64,000 nt of DNA from CAVUPF01 sp963777915 (GTDB lineage: Bacteria; Actinomycetota; Thermoleophilia; Solirubrobacterales; 70-9): positions 372,001 through 436,000 of the forward strand of contig CAVZSH010000003.1 in NCBI GenBank assembly GCA_963777915.1, read 5' to 3'. Positions 1 through 10,362 of this stretch are shown here, piece by piece. Both the position numbers and the translations under genes were made by a program. Below the pieces are notes generated by a model, which saw only the letters and a program-made list of their open reading frames with translations, did not search any database and was not told the origin of the DNA. The stretch's first letter is position 1. The number at the start of each line of letters is the position of its first letter.

Positions 1-800
1 CGGCCTGAGGGCTTGCCCTTCTTACGGGTCCGGTAGCCGAGCGTCGGCTTGCCCCACGGGGTCACCGGGTGACCACCCGGCGTGTGGTGGGCCTCGCCGC
101 CGCCGTGCGGGTGGTCGACCGGGTTCATCGCGACGCCGCGGGTCTGGGGCCGCTTGCCCTTGTGGCGGTTGCGCCCCGCCTTGCCGACCTTGAGGTTCTG
201 GTGCTCGGGGTTAGATAGCGAGCCGACCGTGGCCCGGCACTCGGCGCGGACCATTCGCATCTCCGAGGAGGGCAGTCGCAGGGTCACCATGTCGCCCTCC
301 TTCGCGGCCAGCTGGATCGCCGCGCCGGCGGCGCGACCGAGCTTGCCGCCCTGACCGGGGATCATCTCGACGTTGTGGACGATCGTGCCGGTCGGCATCT
401 CTCCCAAGGCCAGCGCGCTGCCCGGTTTGATGTCGGCGCCGGGCCCGGAGGAGACCTCGTCGCCGACCGCCAGCTGGGCCGGGGCGAGGATGTAGCTCTT
501 GGCGCCGTCGGCGTAGTTCAAGAGCGCGATGTAGCAGCTGCGGTTCGGGTCGTACTCGACGCTGGCGACCTTCGCCGGCACCCCGTCCTTGAGGCGCTTG
601 AAATCGATCTGGCGGTAGCGCCGCTTGGCACCGCCGCCGCGGTGGCGGGCGGTGACCCGGCCGTTGACGTTGCGCCCGCCGGACTTCCGCAGGCCCTCGG
701 TCAGCTTTCGTTCCGGCTCGGTCGCGGTCAGCTGCTCGCGCAGCGGGTAGGTGGCGAAGCGTCGCCCCGGGCTGGTCGGTTTCGTTTTGCGGTTCGGCAT
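1..800 (-). CDS. rplB: 50S ribosomal protein L2 (3' end outside window)
   Basis: Primary 23S rRNA-binding protein of the large subunit, needed for subunit joining and peptidyl transferase assembly. The minus-strand frame starts at the ATG at 800 (MPNRKTKPTSPGRR) and stays open to base 1, giving about 266 residues. L2 hallmarks are visible: GGGAKRRYRQIDFKR near residue 55, AGRNRHKGKRPQTRGVAMNPVDHP around 220-240, and the HGGG motif just after it. Only the last few residues should be missing. It is the fifth gene of the rpsJ-rplC-rplD-rplW-rplB run, 12 bases downstream of rplW, and must be co-transcribed with it. Confidence 0.97.
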   Translation of the reverse strand, partial: MPNRKTKPTSPGRRFATYPLREQLTATEPERKLTEGLRKSGGRNVNGRVTARHRGGGAKRRYRQIDFKRLKDGVPAKVASVEYDPNRSCYIALLNYADGAKSYILAPAQLAVGDEVSSGPGADIKPGSALALGEMPTGTIVHNVEMIPGQGGKLGRAAGAAIQLAAKEGDMVTLRLPSSEMRMVRAECRATVGSLSNPEHQNLKVGKAGRNRHKGKRPQTRGVAMNPVDHPHGGGEAHHTPGGHPVTPWGKPTLGYRTRKKGKPSG

Positions 801-812
801 CTCGATCCCTCT

Positions 813-1106
813 CTAGGCGGTCTCCGCGCCCTCGAACAGCTCGATCCGTTCTCCCGGTGAAAGCTGGACGATCGCCTTCTTCCAGGCCCTGGTGCGGCCC
901 TGGTGAAGGCCGCGGCGCTTTGGCTTGGAGCGGACCTTGGAGGTCCGCACGCCGGTCACCCTGACCGAGAAGATCTCCTCGACCGCATGGGCGATCTGCG
1001 TCTTGTGGGCGCGGTCGTTGACCCGGAAGGTGTACTTGCCCTCGGCGATCAGCGCGTAGCTCTTCTCCGAGATCACCGGGCGGATGACGACGTTGCGCGC
1101 GTCCAT
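813..1106 (-). CDS. rplW: 50S ribosomal protein L23
   Basis: L23 binds 23S rRNA domain III at the tunnel exit and docks trigger factor and SRP. The 97-residue product begins MDARNVVIRPVISEKSYAL and has the usual C-terminal basic hairpin (RTSKVRSKPKRRG). A longer in-frame extension upstream is the shadow of rplD; I chose the ATG at 1106 because it matches family N-termini and overlaps the rplD stop by one base (TGATG), a sign of translational coupling. Length is normal for the family. Confidence 0.96.
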   Translation of the reverse strand: MDARNVVIRPVISEKSYALIAEGKYTFRVNDRAHKTQIAHAVEEIFSVRVTGVRTSKVRSKPKRRGLHQGRTRAWKKAIVQLSPGERIELFEGAETA

Positions 1107-1717
1107 CAGCCCAGCCTCTCCACCAGTTTCGCCAGCGCGCCCTCGGAGAGCAGCAGCGAGGCGGCGCCGATCAGATCGGCGACCCCGACCGCACCCACCT
1201 CGATCACCCCGATGCGTGGCAAGTTGCGAAAGCTCTTCACCGCACCGGTCTCCTCGGCAAGCAGGACCACCAGGGTGGCGCGCTTGGCGCCCCACTTCTC
1301 AAGCGCCTCTGCCGCCCGCTTGGTCGAGGGCGCCTCGAAGGCGGCGGCGTCGAAGACCGCGACGCTGTCCCGCTCGGCGTGAACCGAGAGGGCGGCGCGC
1401 ATCGCCTTGCGCCGCGCTTTGCGGTTCACCTTGACCGTGTAGTGGCGTGGCTTGGGGCCGAAGGCGATGCCGCCGCCGGAGCGGTTGGGGACGCTGAGCG
1501 CGCCGGCACGGGCGCGGCCCGTGCCCTTCTGGCGCCAGGCCTTGGCGGTCGTCATCGAGACCTCGCCGCGGGTCAGGGTCGAGGCGGTGCCGCGGCGGCG
1601 GGCAGCCTGGTCGGCGCGGGCAGTCTCATAGACCAGCGAGTGGTGAAACGGCTCGGAGAACAGCCCTTTGGGCAGATCCGCCTTTGTCGCCTTGCCGAGC
1701 ACCGTCGCCTTAGCCAT
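1106..1717 (-). CDS. rplD: 50S ribosomal protein L4
   Basis: L4 is an early assembly protein whose loop lines the exit tunnel; in some bacteria it also represses its own S10 operon. The 203-residue frame shows the conserved loop (TRGEVSMTTAKAWRQKGTGRARAG, residues 50-73, then GGGIAFGPKPRHY) and the C-terminal globular domain ending LAKLVERLG. Its start lies inside the 3' end of rplC (8-base overlap) and its stop overlaps the rplW start by one base, so the genes form a tightly coupled operon. Confidence 0.97.
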   Translation of the reverse strand: MAKATVLGKATKADLPKGLFSEPFHHSLVYETARADQAARRRGTASTLTRGEVSMTTAKAWRQKGTGRARAGALSVPNRSGGGIAFGPKPRHYTVKVNRKARRKAMRAALSVHAERDSVAVFDAAAFEAPSTKRAAEALEKWGAKRATLVVLLAEETGAVKSFRNLPRIGVIEVGAVGVADLIGAASLLLSEGALAKLVERLG

Positions 1718-2345
1718 CGCTCCGCACCTCCACCACCGCGTTGCGCGAGCCCGGCACCGAGCCCTTGATCAAGAGCAGGTTGCGCTCGGCGTCGACGTCG
1801 GCGATCTCAAGCCCGCGCTGGGTTACCCGCTTGTTGCCCATCTGCCCCGGCATCCGCATCCCTTTGAAGACGCGGGCCGGGAAGGCGCTGGCGCCGATCG
1901 AACCCGGGGCGCGGACGTTGTGGGAGCCGTGGCTGACCGGGCCACGGCTGAAGTTGTGGCGCTTGATCCCGCCCTGAAAGCCCTTGCCGATCGAGACCCC
2001 GGAGACCTTCACCTTCTGGCCGGCCGCAAAGGAGGCGACGGTCACCACCTCGCCGATCTTCGGGCCCTGCTCGGCGCCGAGATCCTCGTCTCGGAACTCG
2101 ACCAGGTGGCGCATCGGCGCCACGCCCGCCTTCTTGGTATGGCCCTCCTCGGCGCGGGTCAGCTTGCCCTCCTTGACCTCGCCGAAGGCGAGCTGCACTG
2201 CGGCGTAGCCGTCACGCTCGGGCTCGCGGACCGCGGTCACATTGCAGGGGCCGGCCTCGATCACGGTGACCGGCACCACGGTGCCGTCCTCGCGGAAGAC
2301 CTGCGTCATGCCCAGCTTCTTTCCCAGGATCGCCGCCATCGCCAC
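1710..2345 (-). CDS. rplC: 50S ribosomal protein L3
   Basis: L3 nucleates 50S assembly and reaches toward the peptidyl transferase centre. The 211-residue protein opens MAMAAILGKKLGMTQVFREDG and has the conserved core (KGFQGGIKRHNFSRGPVSHGSHN, about 120-142, and GRMPGQMGNKRV-type sequence at 165-175). The start lies 2 bases after the rpsJ stop. MAAILGKK (third codon) is a possible alternative start. Overlap with rplD is 8 bases. Confidence 0.97.
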   Translation of the reverse strand: MAMAAILGKKLGMTQVFREDGTVVPVTVIEAGPCNVTAVREPERDGYAAVQLAFGEVKEGKLTRAEEGHTKKAGVAPMRHLVEFRDEDLGAEQGPKIGEVVTVASFAAGQKVKVSGVSIGKGFQGGIKRHNFSRGPVSHGSHNVRAPGSIGASAFPARVFKGMRMPGQMGNKRVTQRGLEIADVDAERNLLLIKGSVPGSRNAVVEVRSDG

Positions 2346-2347
2346 AC

Positions 2348-2668
2348 CTAGAGCCGGATCTCGATGTCGACCCCGGCCGGCAGCGAGTCCAGCCGCTGTA
2401 GCGAGTCGACGGTTTTCGGAGACGGCTGGAGGATGTCGATCAGCCGCTTGTGGGTGCGGATCTCGAAGTGCTCACGCGAGTCCTTGTCCTTGAAGGGCGA
2501 GCGGATCACGCAGTAGACGTTTTTCTCGGTCGGCAGCGGCACCGGGCCCGAGACGCTGGCGCCGGTGCGCTCGGCGGTCTCGACGATCTCCCGCGCAGCC
2601 CGGTCTATGGCGTCGTGGTCATACGCCTTCAGCCGGATTCTGATCTTCTGTGCCGCTATCGTCGCCAC
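2348..2668 (-). CDS. rpsJ: 30S ribosomal protein S10 / NusE
   Basis: S10 is part of the 30S head and, as NusE, joins the NusB/NusG antitermination and transcription-translation coupling complex. The 106-residue frame has the family core: IRIRLKAYDHDAIDRAAREIVETA, GPVPLPTEKNVYCVIRSP (loop), and the RTHKRLIDILQPS segment. It opens the S10-type cluster and lies about 165 bases downstream of tuf; that gap contains several strong hairpins, so S10 expression may be partly separated from tuf. Confidence 0.97.
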   Translation of the reverse strand: MATIAAQKIRIRLKAYDHDAIDRAAREIVETAERTGASVSGPVPLPTEKNVYCVIRSPFKDKDSREHFEIRTHKRLIDILQPSPKTVDSLQRLDSLPAGVDIEIRL

Positions 2669-2697
2669 TTCTTGAGTCTGCTCTCTTTGTCTTTCTC

Positions 2698-2824
2698 TTG
2701 CGCGGGTGCTGACCGCGCAATAAGGGCGGGGCCCCTTGTCGTGGGGCGCCGCCCCGGTCGTATGTCCTTTGCAGTTGTCTCGCTGCCCGGCCGGGCAGCG
2801 AAAGGGCGGGCCAAGGCCCGCCCT
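2698..2824 (-). terminator. Three GC-rich hairpins between tuf and rpsJ
   Basis: Reading with transcription from tuf toward rpsJ: perfect 10-bp arms at 2803-2812/2815-2824 begin 10 bases after the tuf stop, a 20-base perfect palindrome lies at 2781-2800, and an 8-bp stem lies at 2698-2705/2713-2720. None is followed by a clear U-tract, so they could be factor-independent terminators of the GC-rich type, mRNA-protecting stems after the abundant tuf message, or attenuators for the S10 genes. Stem pairing is seen; function is inferred. Confidence 0.5.
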
Positions 2825-2833
2825 GGGAGTCGT

Positions 2834-4018
2834 CTACTCGATGATCTCGCTGACGACCCCCGAGCCGACGGTGCGGCCACCCTCGCGGATGGCGAACCGC
2901 AGGCCCTGATCCATTGCGATCGGCTGGATCAGCTCGATCGTCATCTCGACATTGTCCCCCGGCATCACCATCTCGGTCCCCTCGGGGAGGTTGGCGATCC
3001 CGGTCACGTCGGTGGTTCGGAAGTAGAACTGAGGCCGGTAGCCGGAAAAGAACGGAGTGTGGCGCCCGCCCTCCTCCTTCTTCAGGCAGTAGACCTCGGC
3101 CTTGAACTTGGTGTGAGGGGTGATCGAGCCGGGCTTGCAGAGCACCTGGCCGCGCTCGATCTCCTCGCGCTTGGTGCCTCGCAGCAGGGCGCCGATGTTG
3201 TCGCCGGCCTGACCCTGGTCGAGGATCTTGCGGAACATCTCGACCCCGGTCACCACCGTTTTCGTGGTGTCCTTGATGCCGACGATCTCCACCTCCTCGC
3301 CGGTGTTGACGATCCCCTGCTCGACCCGGCCAGTGGCGACGGTGCCGCGGCCGGTGATCGAGAAGATGTCCTCGATCGGCATCAGGAAGGGCTTGTCCAG
3401 CTCGCGCACCGGCTCGGGGATGTAGGAGTCAAGGGCGTCGGCCAGTTCGAAGACGGCCTTCTGGGCCTCCTCATCGCCCTCCAGCGCCTTCAGCGCCGAG
3501 CCTTTGACGATCGGCGTCTCATCGCCGGGGAAGTCGTACTCGTTGAGCAGGTCCTTGACCTCCTCCTCGACCAGCTCGACCAGCTCCTCGTCGTCGACCT
3601 GGTCGATCTTGTTGAGGAAGACGACCACGTGCGGGACGTTGACCTGACGGGCGAGCAGGATGTGCTCGCGGGTTTGCGGCATCACGCCGTCGGCAGCGGA
3701 GACGACCAGGATCGCCCCGTCCATCTGGGCGGCGCCGGTGATCATGTTCTTCACGTAATCGGCGTGGCCCGGGCAGTCGACATGGGCGTAGTGGCGCTTG
3801 TCGGTCTCGTACTCGACGTGGGAAGTGGCGATCGTGATGCCGCGCTCCTTCTCCTCGGGAGCGTTGTCGATCTCCTCGAAGCTTTTCGCTTCGGCGCCGC
3901 CTTTGGTGGAGAGCGTCTTGGTGATCGCGGCCGTCAGCGTCGTCTTGCCGTGGTCGATGTGACCGATCGTGCCGACGTTCACATGCGGCTTATCGCGCTC
4001 GAACTTCTCCTTGGACAT
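2834..4018 (-). CDS. tuf: Elongation factor Tu
   Basis: GTPase that delivers aminoacyl-tRNA to the ribosomal A site. The 394-residue protein has G1 GHIDHGKT (18-25), the switch I region ending in RGITI, G3 DCPGHADY, G4 NKIDQVDD, and domains II-III (GRGTVATGRVEQG; the C-terminal FAIREGGRTVGSGVV). Length and motifs are fully normal. It lies downstream of fusA, as in the standard str operon, with a 145-base gap carrying one hairpin. No second tuf is in the window. Confidence 0.98.
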   Translation of the reverse strand: MSKEKFERDKPHVNVGTIGHIDHGKTTLTAAITKTLSTKGGAEAKSFEEIDNAPEEKERGITIATSHVEYETDKRHYAHVDCPGHADYVKNMITGAAQMDGAILVVSAADGVMPQTREHILLARQVNVPHVVVFLNKIDQVDDEELVELVEEEVKDLLNEYDFPGDETPIVKGSALKALEGDEEAQKAVFELADALDSYIPEPVRELDKPFLMPIEDIFSITGRGTVATGRVEQGIVNTGEEVEIVGIKDTTKTVVTGVEMFRKILDQGQAGDNIGALLRGTKREEIERGQVLCKPGSITPHTKFKAEVYCLKKEEGGRHTPFFSGYRPQFYFRTTDVTGIANLPEGTEMVMPGDNVEMTIELIQPIAMDQGLRFAIREGGRTVGSGVVSEIIE

Positions 4019-4089
4019 CGCTCTCCGTTCTACCTTTCGAAGTCGGGTTTCTGTCTGGTTTGTCTGGTTAAGTCTTTGCAGTCATGCCT

Positions 4090-4110
4090 GGCAGCGCAAT
4101 TTGCGCTGCC
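4090..4110 (-). terminator. Hairpin in the fusA-tuf gap
   Basis: GGCAGCGCAA at 4090-4099 is exactly complementary to TTGCGCTGCC at 4101-4110, leaving a one-base centre that would open to a small loop. It sits in the 145-base fusA-tuf spacer, about 72 bases before the tuf start. It could partly terminate fusA transcripts or be a processing site that sets the tuf:fusA ratio. No U-tract follows on the minus strand. Confidence 0.4.
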
Positions 4111-4163
4111 TGCGGGCGAACCTGGGAAATATAGCCAGATGCGCTGCCCGGTCGCGGCTGGGG

Positions 4164-6275
<2,112 letters not shown>

Positions 6276-6296
6276 GGTCTTAAGGTAGGCGGTGAG

Positions 6297-7289
6297 GTGA
6301 AACGGGGACGGATGAAAAGTAAGCCCTCCGGCAAGAGCCGGGATCGGCGCATGAAAAAGGCCCTCGCGGGCCCGGCGAAACCTACGGCGAAGAAGCTGCC
6401 TGAGCGACGCGCGATGATAGCAGCGGCGCGGCGTCGCACCGTCGTGCCGCTCGCCTGGATGGCCAGGCTCACGTGGAAGGTAGACCGGGTGGCCAACCGC
6501 GGGCTCGAGCGCGCCCAGCCGCCGCTGGCCCGCCTCGCGCGGCGGCTGCGCAGGCTCGCCGGGCGCTGGGTCGCCCGCGCTGGCCGGCTGCTACGCCCCG
6601 CCGCGGCGCTGCTCTTTCGCGGCTTGGCGCGCGGGGAGCGCTTGCTGCGCCGGGGCGTGCGGGCGGGCACCCGCGCCGCGACCCGGGCCAGCGCCGTGCT
6701 CACGCCGATCCGGGCGATCTGCGCGGCCACGGTCGCCGCGGCCGCCTGCCTCGCCGTCTCCCAGTTCATCGACTACCGCGCGGTAGAGGTCGGCCAGCCC
6801 GGCTACACGGGGCTGCCTGCGATCGCCGCACCACCTACCGTCGCGGCGAGGACGGCCGGGCAGGCGCACTCCTACCTCTTGGTTCCCCTCGCCCTGCTCG
6901 CCGCCATCCTCGCCGTGGTGGCGCTACGCCCTCGGCGGCGGGGGCTGGCCCGCGCGGTGGTCCTCCTCGGCCTCATCTCCCTCGCCGTGACCCTTTTCAT
7001 CGACCGGCCAAGCGGCCTGGCGCTCGGCGCCCAGGCCTCCCGCTTCGCCGGTGCCCACGCGGTGCTCGACGACGGCTTCTATGCCGAGCTGGCGGCTGCG
7101 GCGGCACTGGTGCTTGGCGGACTGCTCTACTATGCGCGGCCGTGCCCAATACGAATCAACTTGTCAGGAAGGGTCGCAAGCGCCCTAAGAAGAAGACGAC
7201 GACGCCCGGCCTCAAGTCGGGCCAGGGACGCAAGAAAAGGGTCGCCGCGCCGCAGCGGCGCGGCGTCTGCACCCGCGTCGCGACCGTAA
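6297..7289 (+). CDS. Arg/Ala-rich multi-pass membrane protein of unknown function
   Basis: Not recognised as a named family. The 330-residue frame opens with a GTG after a GGTGAGG-type site. It has a very basic N-terminus (about residues 1-135), a first hydrophobic segment (ATVAAAACLAVSQFI, ~142-156), and three more membrane segments (LLVPLALLAAILAVVAL, VVLLGLISLAVTLFI, AAAALVLGGLLYY), so it is probably a four-helix membrane protein. Internal starts (ATG at 6312, 6351, 6412) are possible and would leave room for the fusA promoter. The last ~48 residues are read in a different frame from rpsL and overlap it by 148 bases; hydrophobic sequence ends at the overlap, so either a short frameshift or a true overlap should be considered. 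It is divergent from fusA and probably carries the rpsL promoter. Confidence 0.6.
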   Translation: MKRGRMKSKPSGKSRDRRMKKALAGPAKPTAKKLPERRAMIAAARRRTVVPLAWMARLTWKVDRVANRGLERAQPPLARLARRLRRLAGRWVARAGRLLRPAAALLFRGLARGERLLRRGVRAGTRAATRASAVLTPIRAICAATVAAAACLAVSQFIDYRAVEVGQPGYTGLPAIAAPPTVAARTAGQAHSYLLVPLALLAAILAVVALRPRRRGLARAVVLLGLISLAVTLFIDRPSGLALGAQASRFAGAHAVLDDGFYAELAAAAALVLGGLLYYARPCPIRINLSGRVASALRRRRRRPASSRARDARKGSPRRSGAASAPASRP

Positions 7290-7537
7290 CTCCGAAGAAG
7301 CCGAACTCCGCCCTTCGCAAGATCGCCCGCGTGCGGCTGACCAACGGGATGGAGGTCACCACCTACATCCCCGGGGAGGGCCACAACCTCCAGGAGCACT
7401 CGGTCGTGCTGGTCCGCGGCGGCCGCGTCAAGGATCTGCCCGGCGTCCGCTACAAGGTGGTTCGCGGCACGCTCGACGCGGCCGGCGTCTCCGACCGCAA
7501 GCAGGCCCGCTCCCGCTACGGCGTCAAGGCCTCCTGA
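7142..7537 (+). CDS. rpsL: 30S ribosomal protein S12
   Basis: S12 sits at the decoding centre and controls accuracy; streptomycin-resistance changes map here. I start it at the GTG at 7142 (PNTNQLVRKGRK), since upstream sequence in this frame is a shadow of the membrane protein. At 131 residues it is slightly longer than the usual 123-124 because of extra residues after the N-terminal RKGRK (TTTPGLKSGQGRKK). The decoding-centre stretches TPKKPNSALRKIARV and GGRVKDLPGVRYKVVRG keep the lysines whose substitution gives streptomycin resistance. It is on the plus strand, opposite to fusA/tuf and rpoBC, which is unusual. The stop overlaps the rpsG start (TGATG). Confidence 0.96.
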   Translation: MPNTNQLVRKGRKRPKKKTTTPGLKSGQGRKKRVAAPQRRGVCTRVATVTPKKPNSALRKIARVRLTNGMEVTTYIPGEGHNLQEHSVVLVRGGRVKDLPGVRYKVVRGTLDAAGVSDRKQARSRYGVKAS

Positions 7538-8007
7538 TGCCTCGCCGCTCCGCAGCTCAGATCCGGCCGGTCGAGCCCGACGCCAGGCACCGCAATCGGC
7601 TCGTCCAGCAGGTGATCAACAAAGTGATGAGCGATGGCAAGAAGTCACTCGCCGAGCGGATCGTCTACGACAGCCTCGCGATCGTCGGCGAGCGCACCGG
7701 CGAGGACCCGGTGGAGACGCTGGAGGCGGCGGTCAAGCAGCTGACTCCGGTGCTCGAGGTCCGCTCCCGAAGGGTCGGCGGCGCCACCTACCAGGTGCCG
7801 GTCGAGGTCCCCGCCCGCCGCGCCCGCACCCTGGCGGTCCGCTGGCTGGTCAGCTATGCCCGCCAGCGCCGCGAGTACTCGATGGCCGACCGCCTTGCCA
7901 ACGAGATCCTCGACGCCAACCAGCAGCAGGGCAGCGCCTGGAAGCGCAAGGACGACATCTACCGCATGGCGCAGGCAAACAAGGCGTTTGCCCATTACCG
8001 CTGGTAG
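7537..8007 (+). CDS. rpsG: 30S ribosomal protein S7
   Basis: S7 nucleates 30S head assembly and contacts the E-site tRNA. The 156-residue product begins MPRRSAAQIRPVEPD and shows the family's central helices (NKVMSDGKKSLAERIVYDSL; GGATYQVPVEVPARRARTLAVRWL) and the C-terminal MAQANKAFAHYRW. Normal length. Translation is coupled to rpsL by a one-base overlap. fusA would normally follow; here a HAD-like gene follows and fusA lies on the other side, divergent. Confidence 0.97.
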   Translation: MPRRSAAQIRPVEPDARHRNRLVQQVINKVMSDGKKSLAERIVYDSLAIVGERTGEDPVETLEAAVKQLTPVLEVRSRRVGGATYQVPVEVPARRARTLAVRWLVSYARQRREYSMADRLANEILDANQQQGSAWKRKDDIYRMAQANKAFAHYRW

Positions 8008-8021
8008 CTAGCCTTGCCTCG

Positions 8022-8522
8022 ATGAAGCGTCCGATCCTCGCGGTCGACGTCGACGGGGTGATCAGCCTTTTCGGGTTCGACGAGCCTCCGGAGCGCTCCG
8101 AGGCGCGGTTCGAGCTGATCGACGGCATGGTGCACTGCATCTCCCTGGCGGCCGGGGAGCGACTGTCTCGGCTCTCCGAACACTACGAGCTGGTCTGGGC
8201 GACCGGCTGGGAGGACCGGGCCAACGACTACCTGCCCAACCTGCTCGGCTTGCCCGAGCTGCCGCACCTCACCTTCGACGGGGCGGCGCGGTTCGGCTCG
8301 GCGCACTGGAAGCTGGGGCCGCTGGATGAGTACGGGAAGGGCCGGGCGATGGCCTGGGTCGACGACAACTTCGATGAGAGCTGCTACGCGTGGGCGCGCA
8401 GCCGGCCCGAGCCCACCCTGCTCGTCCCCACCGAGGCCCACCTCGGCCTCGAGGAGGCCCAAACCGAGGCGCTCGCCGCCTGGGCTCGCGGCCTGAAGCG
8501 CGAGGCCCGCGAGGGCTCCTGA
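8022..8522 (+). CDS. HAD-superfamily-like protein
   Basis: 166 residues, 14 bases after rpsG on the same strand. N-terminal LAVDVDGVIS (residues 6-15) matches HAD motif I (DxDG); VWATGWEDRA (~58-67) resembles the motif II region; AWVDDNFDES (~112-121) resembles the acidic motif IV (DD). There is no large cap insertion. This suggests a small phosphatase-like hydrolase, but the substrate is unknown. It may be co-transcribed with rpsLG by position only. Confidence 0.75.
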   Translation: MKRPILAVDVDGVISLFGFDEPPERSEARFELIDGMVHCISLAAGERLSRLSEHYELVWATGWEDRANDYLPNLLGLPELPHLTFDGAARFGSAHWKLGPLDEYGKGRAMAWVDDNFDESCYAWARSRPEPTLLVPTEAHLGLEEAQTEALAAWARGLKREAREGS

Positions 8523-8714
8523 GGCGATCCCGGCTCGCCGCTCAGATCCGCCTCGAGCTCCTCACCGAGCCAAGATGCATCCTGGTCAGGGTCCGGGCCT
8601 GCTCGCCGGCTCGCGAGGATCGAGCCAGGCAGCCTCGAGGAGTACCCGGAGCCGTGCGCGGAAAGTCGGCCTCTTTTCCCCACTTCCGCGCCGCTTGTCT
8701 CTAGACTGAGCCGC

Positions 8715-9047
8715 GTGGTGGGGTTCTGGCCGATTTTCTTCCTTCTCGTCGTCTTGAAGATCCCGGTGCTCGGGTCGCTGTGGCTCGTCTGGTGGGCGAG
8801 CAAGTCACCGGAACCCGACGGGGCGACAGAGGATTCCGAGGGCGACTTTAAGCGCCGCAGGCCCGAGCCGAAGCGACCGCGAGGGCCGCGGCGCGGGCCC
8901 CACGGCGGCGGCGCAGCGGTTGCCCTTCCACCCTGCCCGCCCGGCGGGCGGACCCGGGTCTTCAGGCCCGCTGGGCAGCCTGCTTTCGCTCCCGCCGGAT
9001 CTCGCGTAGATAAGGATGGAAGTCCACCTGGATCGTGTGACGCTTAG
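8715..9047 (+). CDS. Small membrane-anchored hypothetical protein
   Basis: A 110-residue frame starting at tandem GTG codons (8715/8718). Residues 3-28 (FWPIFFLLVVLKIPVLGSLWLVWW) form one membrane segment; the rest is Arg/Pro/Gly-rich, with RRRP and RGPRRGP runs. The tail overlaps the 3' end of the convergent monooxygenase gene by 86 bases and may be artefactual. The hydrophobic start looks real; the function is unknown. Confidence 0.45.
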   Translation: MVGFWPIFFLLVVLKIPVLGSLWLVWWASKSPEPDGATEDSEGDFKRRRPEPKRPRGPRRGPHGGGAAVALPPCPPGGRTRVFRPAGQPAFAPAGSRVDKDGSPPGSCDA

Positions 9048-10281
9048 AGGCGACGTAGCGCTTTCGCATCTTCCCTTCGGCCTCGGCGATCTCCTCCCGC
9101 ATCTCCCCCACCGAGGGCAGCGCGCCCCGGCCCCCCAGCAGGTCGGCGACCCACTCCGACTGTGCCTCAGCGATCGGCATGATCGCCCCCAGGGGCTGGA
9201 CGAAGCCGATGAAATACAGGCCGGGATGCCCGATCGAGGCGACCCGGCGATAGAGCGGCAGCCTGTTGGCCTCGGCTGAAATCAGCTTGGGGTCAAAGAA
9301 GGGAAAGGTGATCTTGTAGCCCGTGCAGTAGACGACGAGGTCGATCTCCTCTTCGCTGGCGTCGGCGAAGCGGACCGTGTGGCCGCCGCTGAAGCGCTCG
9401 ATGTTGGGCTTCACCGCGATGTCGCCGTGGCCCAGCCGCGAGAGCAGCTCGGCCGAGACCGTCGGGTGTGCCTCAAGCAGCTTGTGGTCGGGCTTGGGCA
9501 GGCCGTAGGAGGTCATGTCGCCGGCGGTCAGGCCCAGCATCCGCCCGATGAAGAAGCGCTGCACCCCGAGCGGCAGCCTGGTCAGGAGTGGCGAAGCCGA
9601 TTCGTCGGTCGGCTTGCCGTTTAGGTACTTAGGCAGGATGTAGGCGCCACGGCGCATCGCCAGGAAGGTCTTCTCGGCGACCCGGGAGGACTCGACCGCG
9701 ACGTCGGTGGCCGAGTTGCCGATCCCCAACACCAGCACCCGCTTGCCGCGCAGCGCGTCGGCCTCACGGTAGTGATGAACGTGCATCTGCTCCCCGGCGA
9801 ACTCCTCAGAGCCCGGAAACGACGGCTCAGGCCAACGCGGATCCCAGTGGTGCCCGTTGGCGACCAAGACCGCCCGGTAGCGATGCGCCTCCCGCTCCCC
9901 GCCGGAGTCGATGCTCACCTCCCACTCCCCCTCGACCGGCTCCACCGAGCGCACCTCGGTCTGAAACCGGATCTTCTCCCGCAGCCCGAAGTGATCGACG
10001 TAGTCGTCGAAGTAGGCGGCGATCTGAAAGTGGTTCGGGTAGTCCGGATACTCGGCCGGCATCGGGTAGGTCTTGTAGGCCATCAGTCCGCGTGAGGTGT
10101 TGATGTGCAGCGAGCGATACGCGGACGACATCTCGTTGTCGTTTTCAAAGCGCCAATTACCGCCGACCTGAGAGCCCTTCTCAAAGCAGTCAAAGGCGAT
10201 GCCGCGCGCGTTCAGCACCTGACAGGCAGCGATCCCAGAGCTACCTGCCCCGATCACACAAACCTTCTCCCCGGCGGGCAT
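8962..10281 (-). CDS. Flavin-containing monooxygenase (FMO-like)
   Basis: Class B flavoprotein monooxygenase expected to use FAD and NADPH to oxygenate a soft nucleophile or ketone. The 439-residue protein has an N-terminal FAD-binding GAGSSG motif (11-16), a second Rossmann motif GIGNSATD, and the FMO fingerprint FxGxxxHxxxY present as FAGEQMHVHHY. A late CTGYKITFPFFD segment matches the conserved C-terminal ATG/CTGY motif. The substrate cannot be told. It stands alone on the minus strand between a small membrane protein and decayed mobile-element remnants. Confidence 0.88.
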   Translation of the reverse strand: MPAGEKVCVIGAGSSGIAACQVLNARGIAFDCFEKGSQVGGNWRFENDNEMSSAYRSLHINTSRGLMAYKTYPMPAEYPDYPNHFQIAAYFDDYVDHFGLREKIRFQTEVRSVEPVEGEWEVSIDSGGEREAHRYRAVLVANGHHWDPRWPEPSFPGSEEFAGEQMHVHHYREADALRGKRVLVLGIGNSATDVAVESSRVAEKTFLAMRRGAYILPKYLNGKPTDESASPLLTRLPLGVQRFFIGRMLGLTAGDMTSYGLPKPDHKLLEAHPTVSAELLSRLGHGDIAVKPNIERFSGGHTVRFADASEEEIDLVVYCTGYKITFPFFDPKLISAEANRLPLYRRVASIGHPGLYFIGFVQPLGAIMPIAEAQSEWVADLLGGRGALPSVGEMREEIAEAEGKMRKRYVASKRHTIQVDFHPYLREIRRERKQAAQRA

Positions 10282-10362
10282 ACAGGAAATCTACCGTGGA
10301 GGGCCGCGGGGCCGGAACTCTCCCTCAGCACCCCAAGAGATCTACACCTGCCGGTCTATTGC

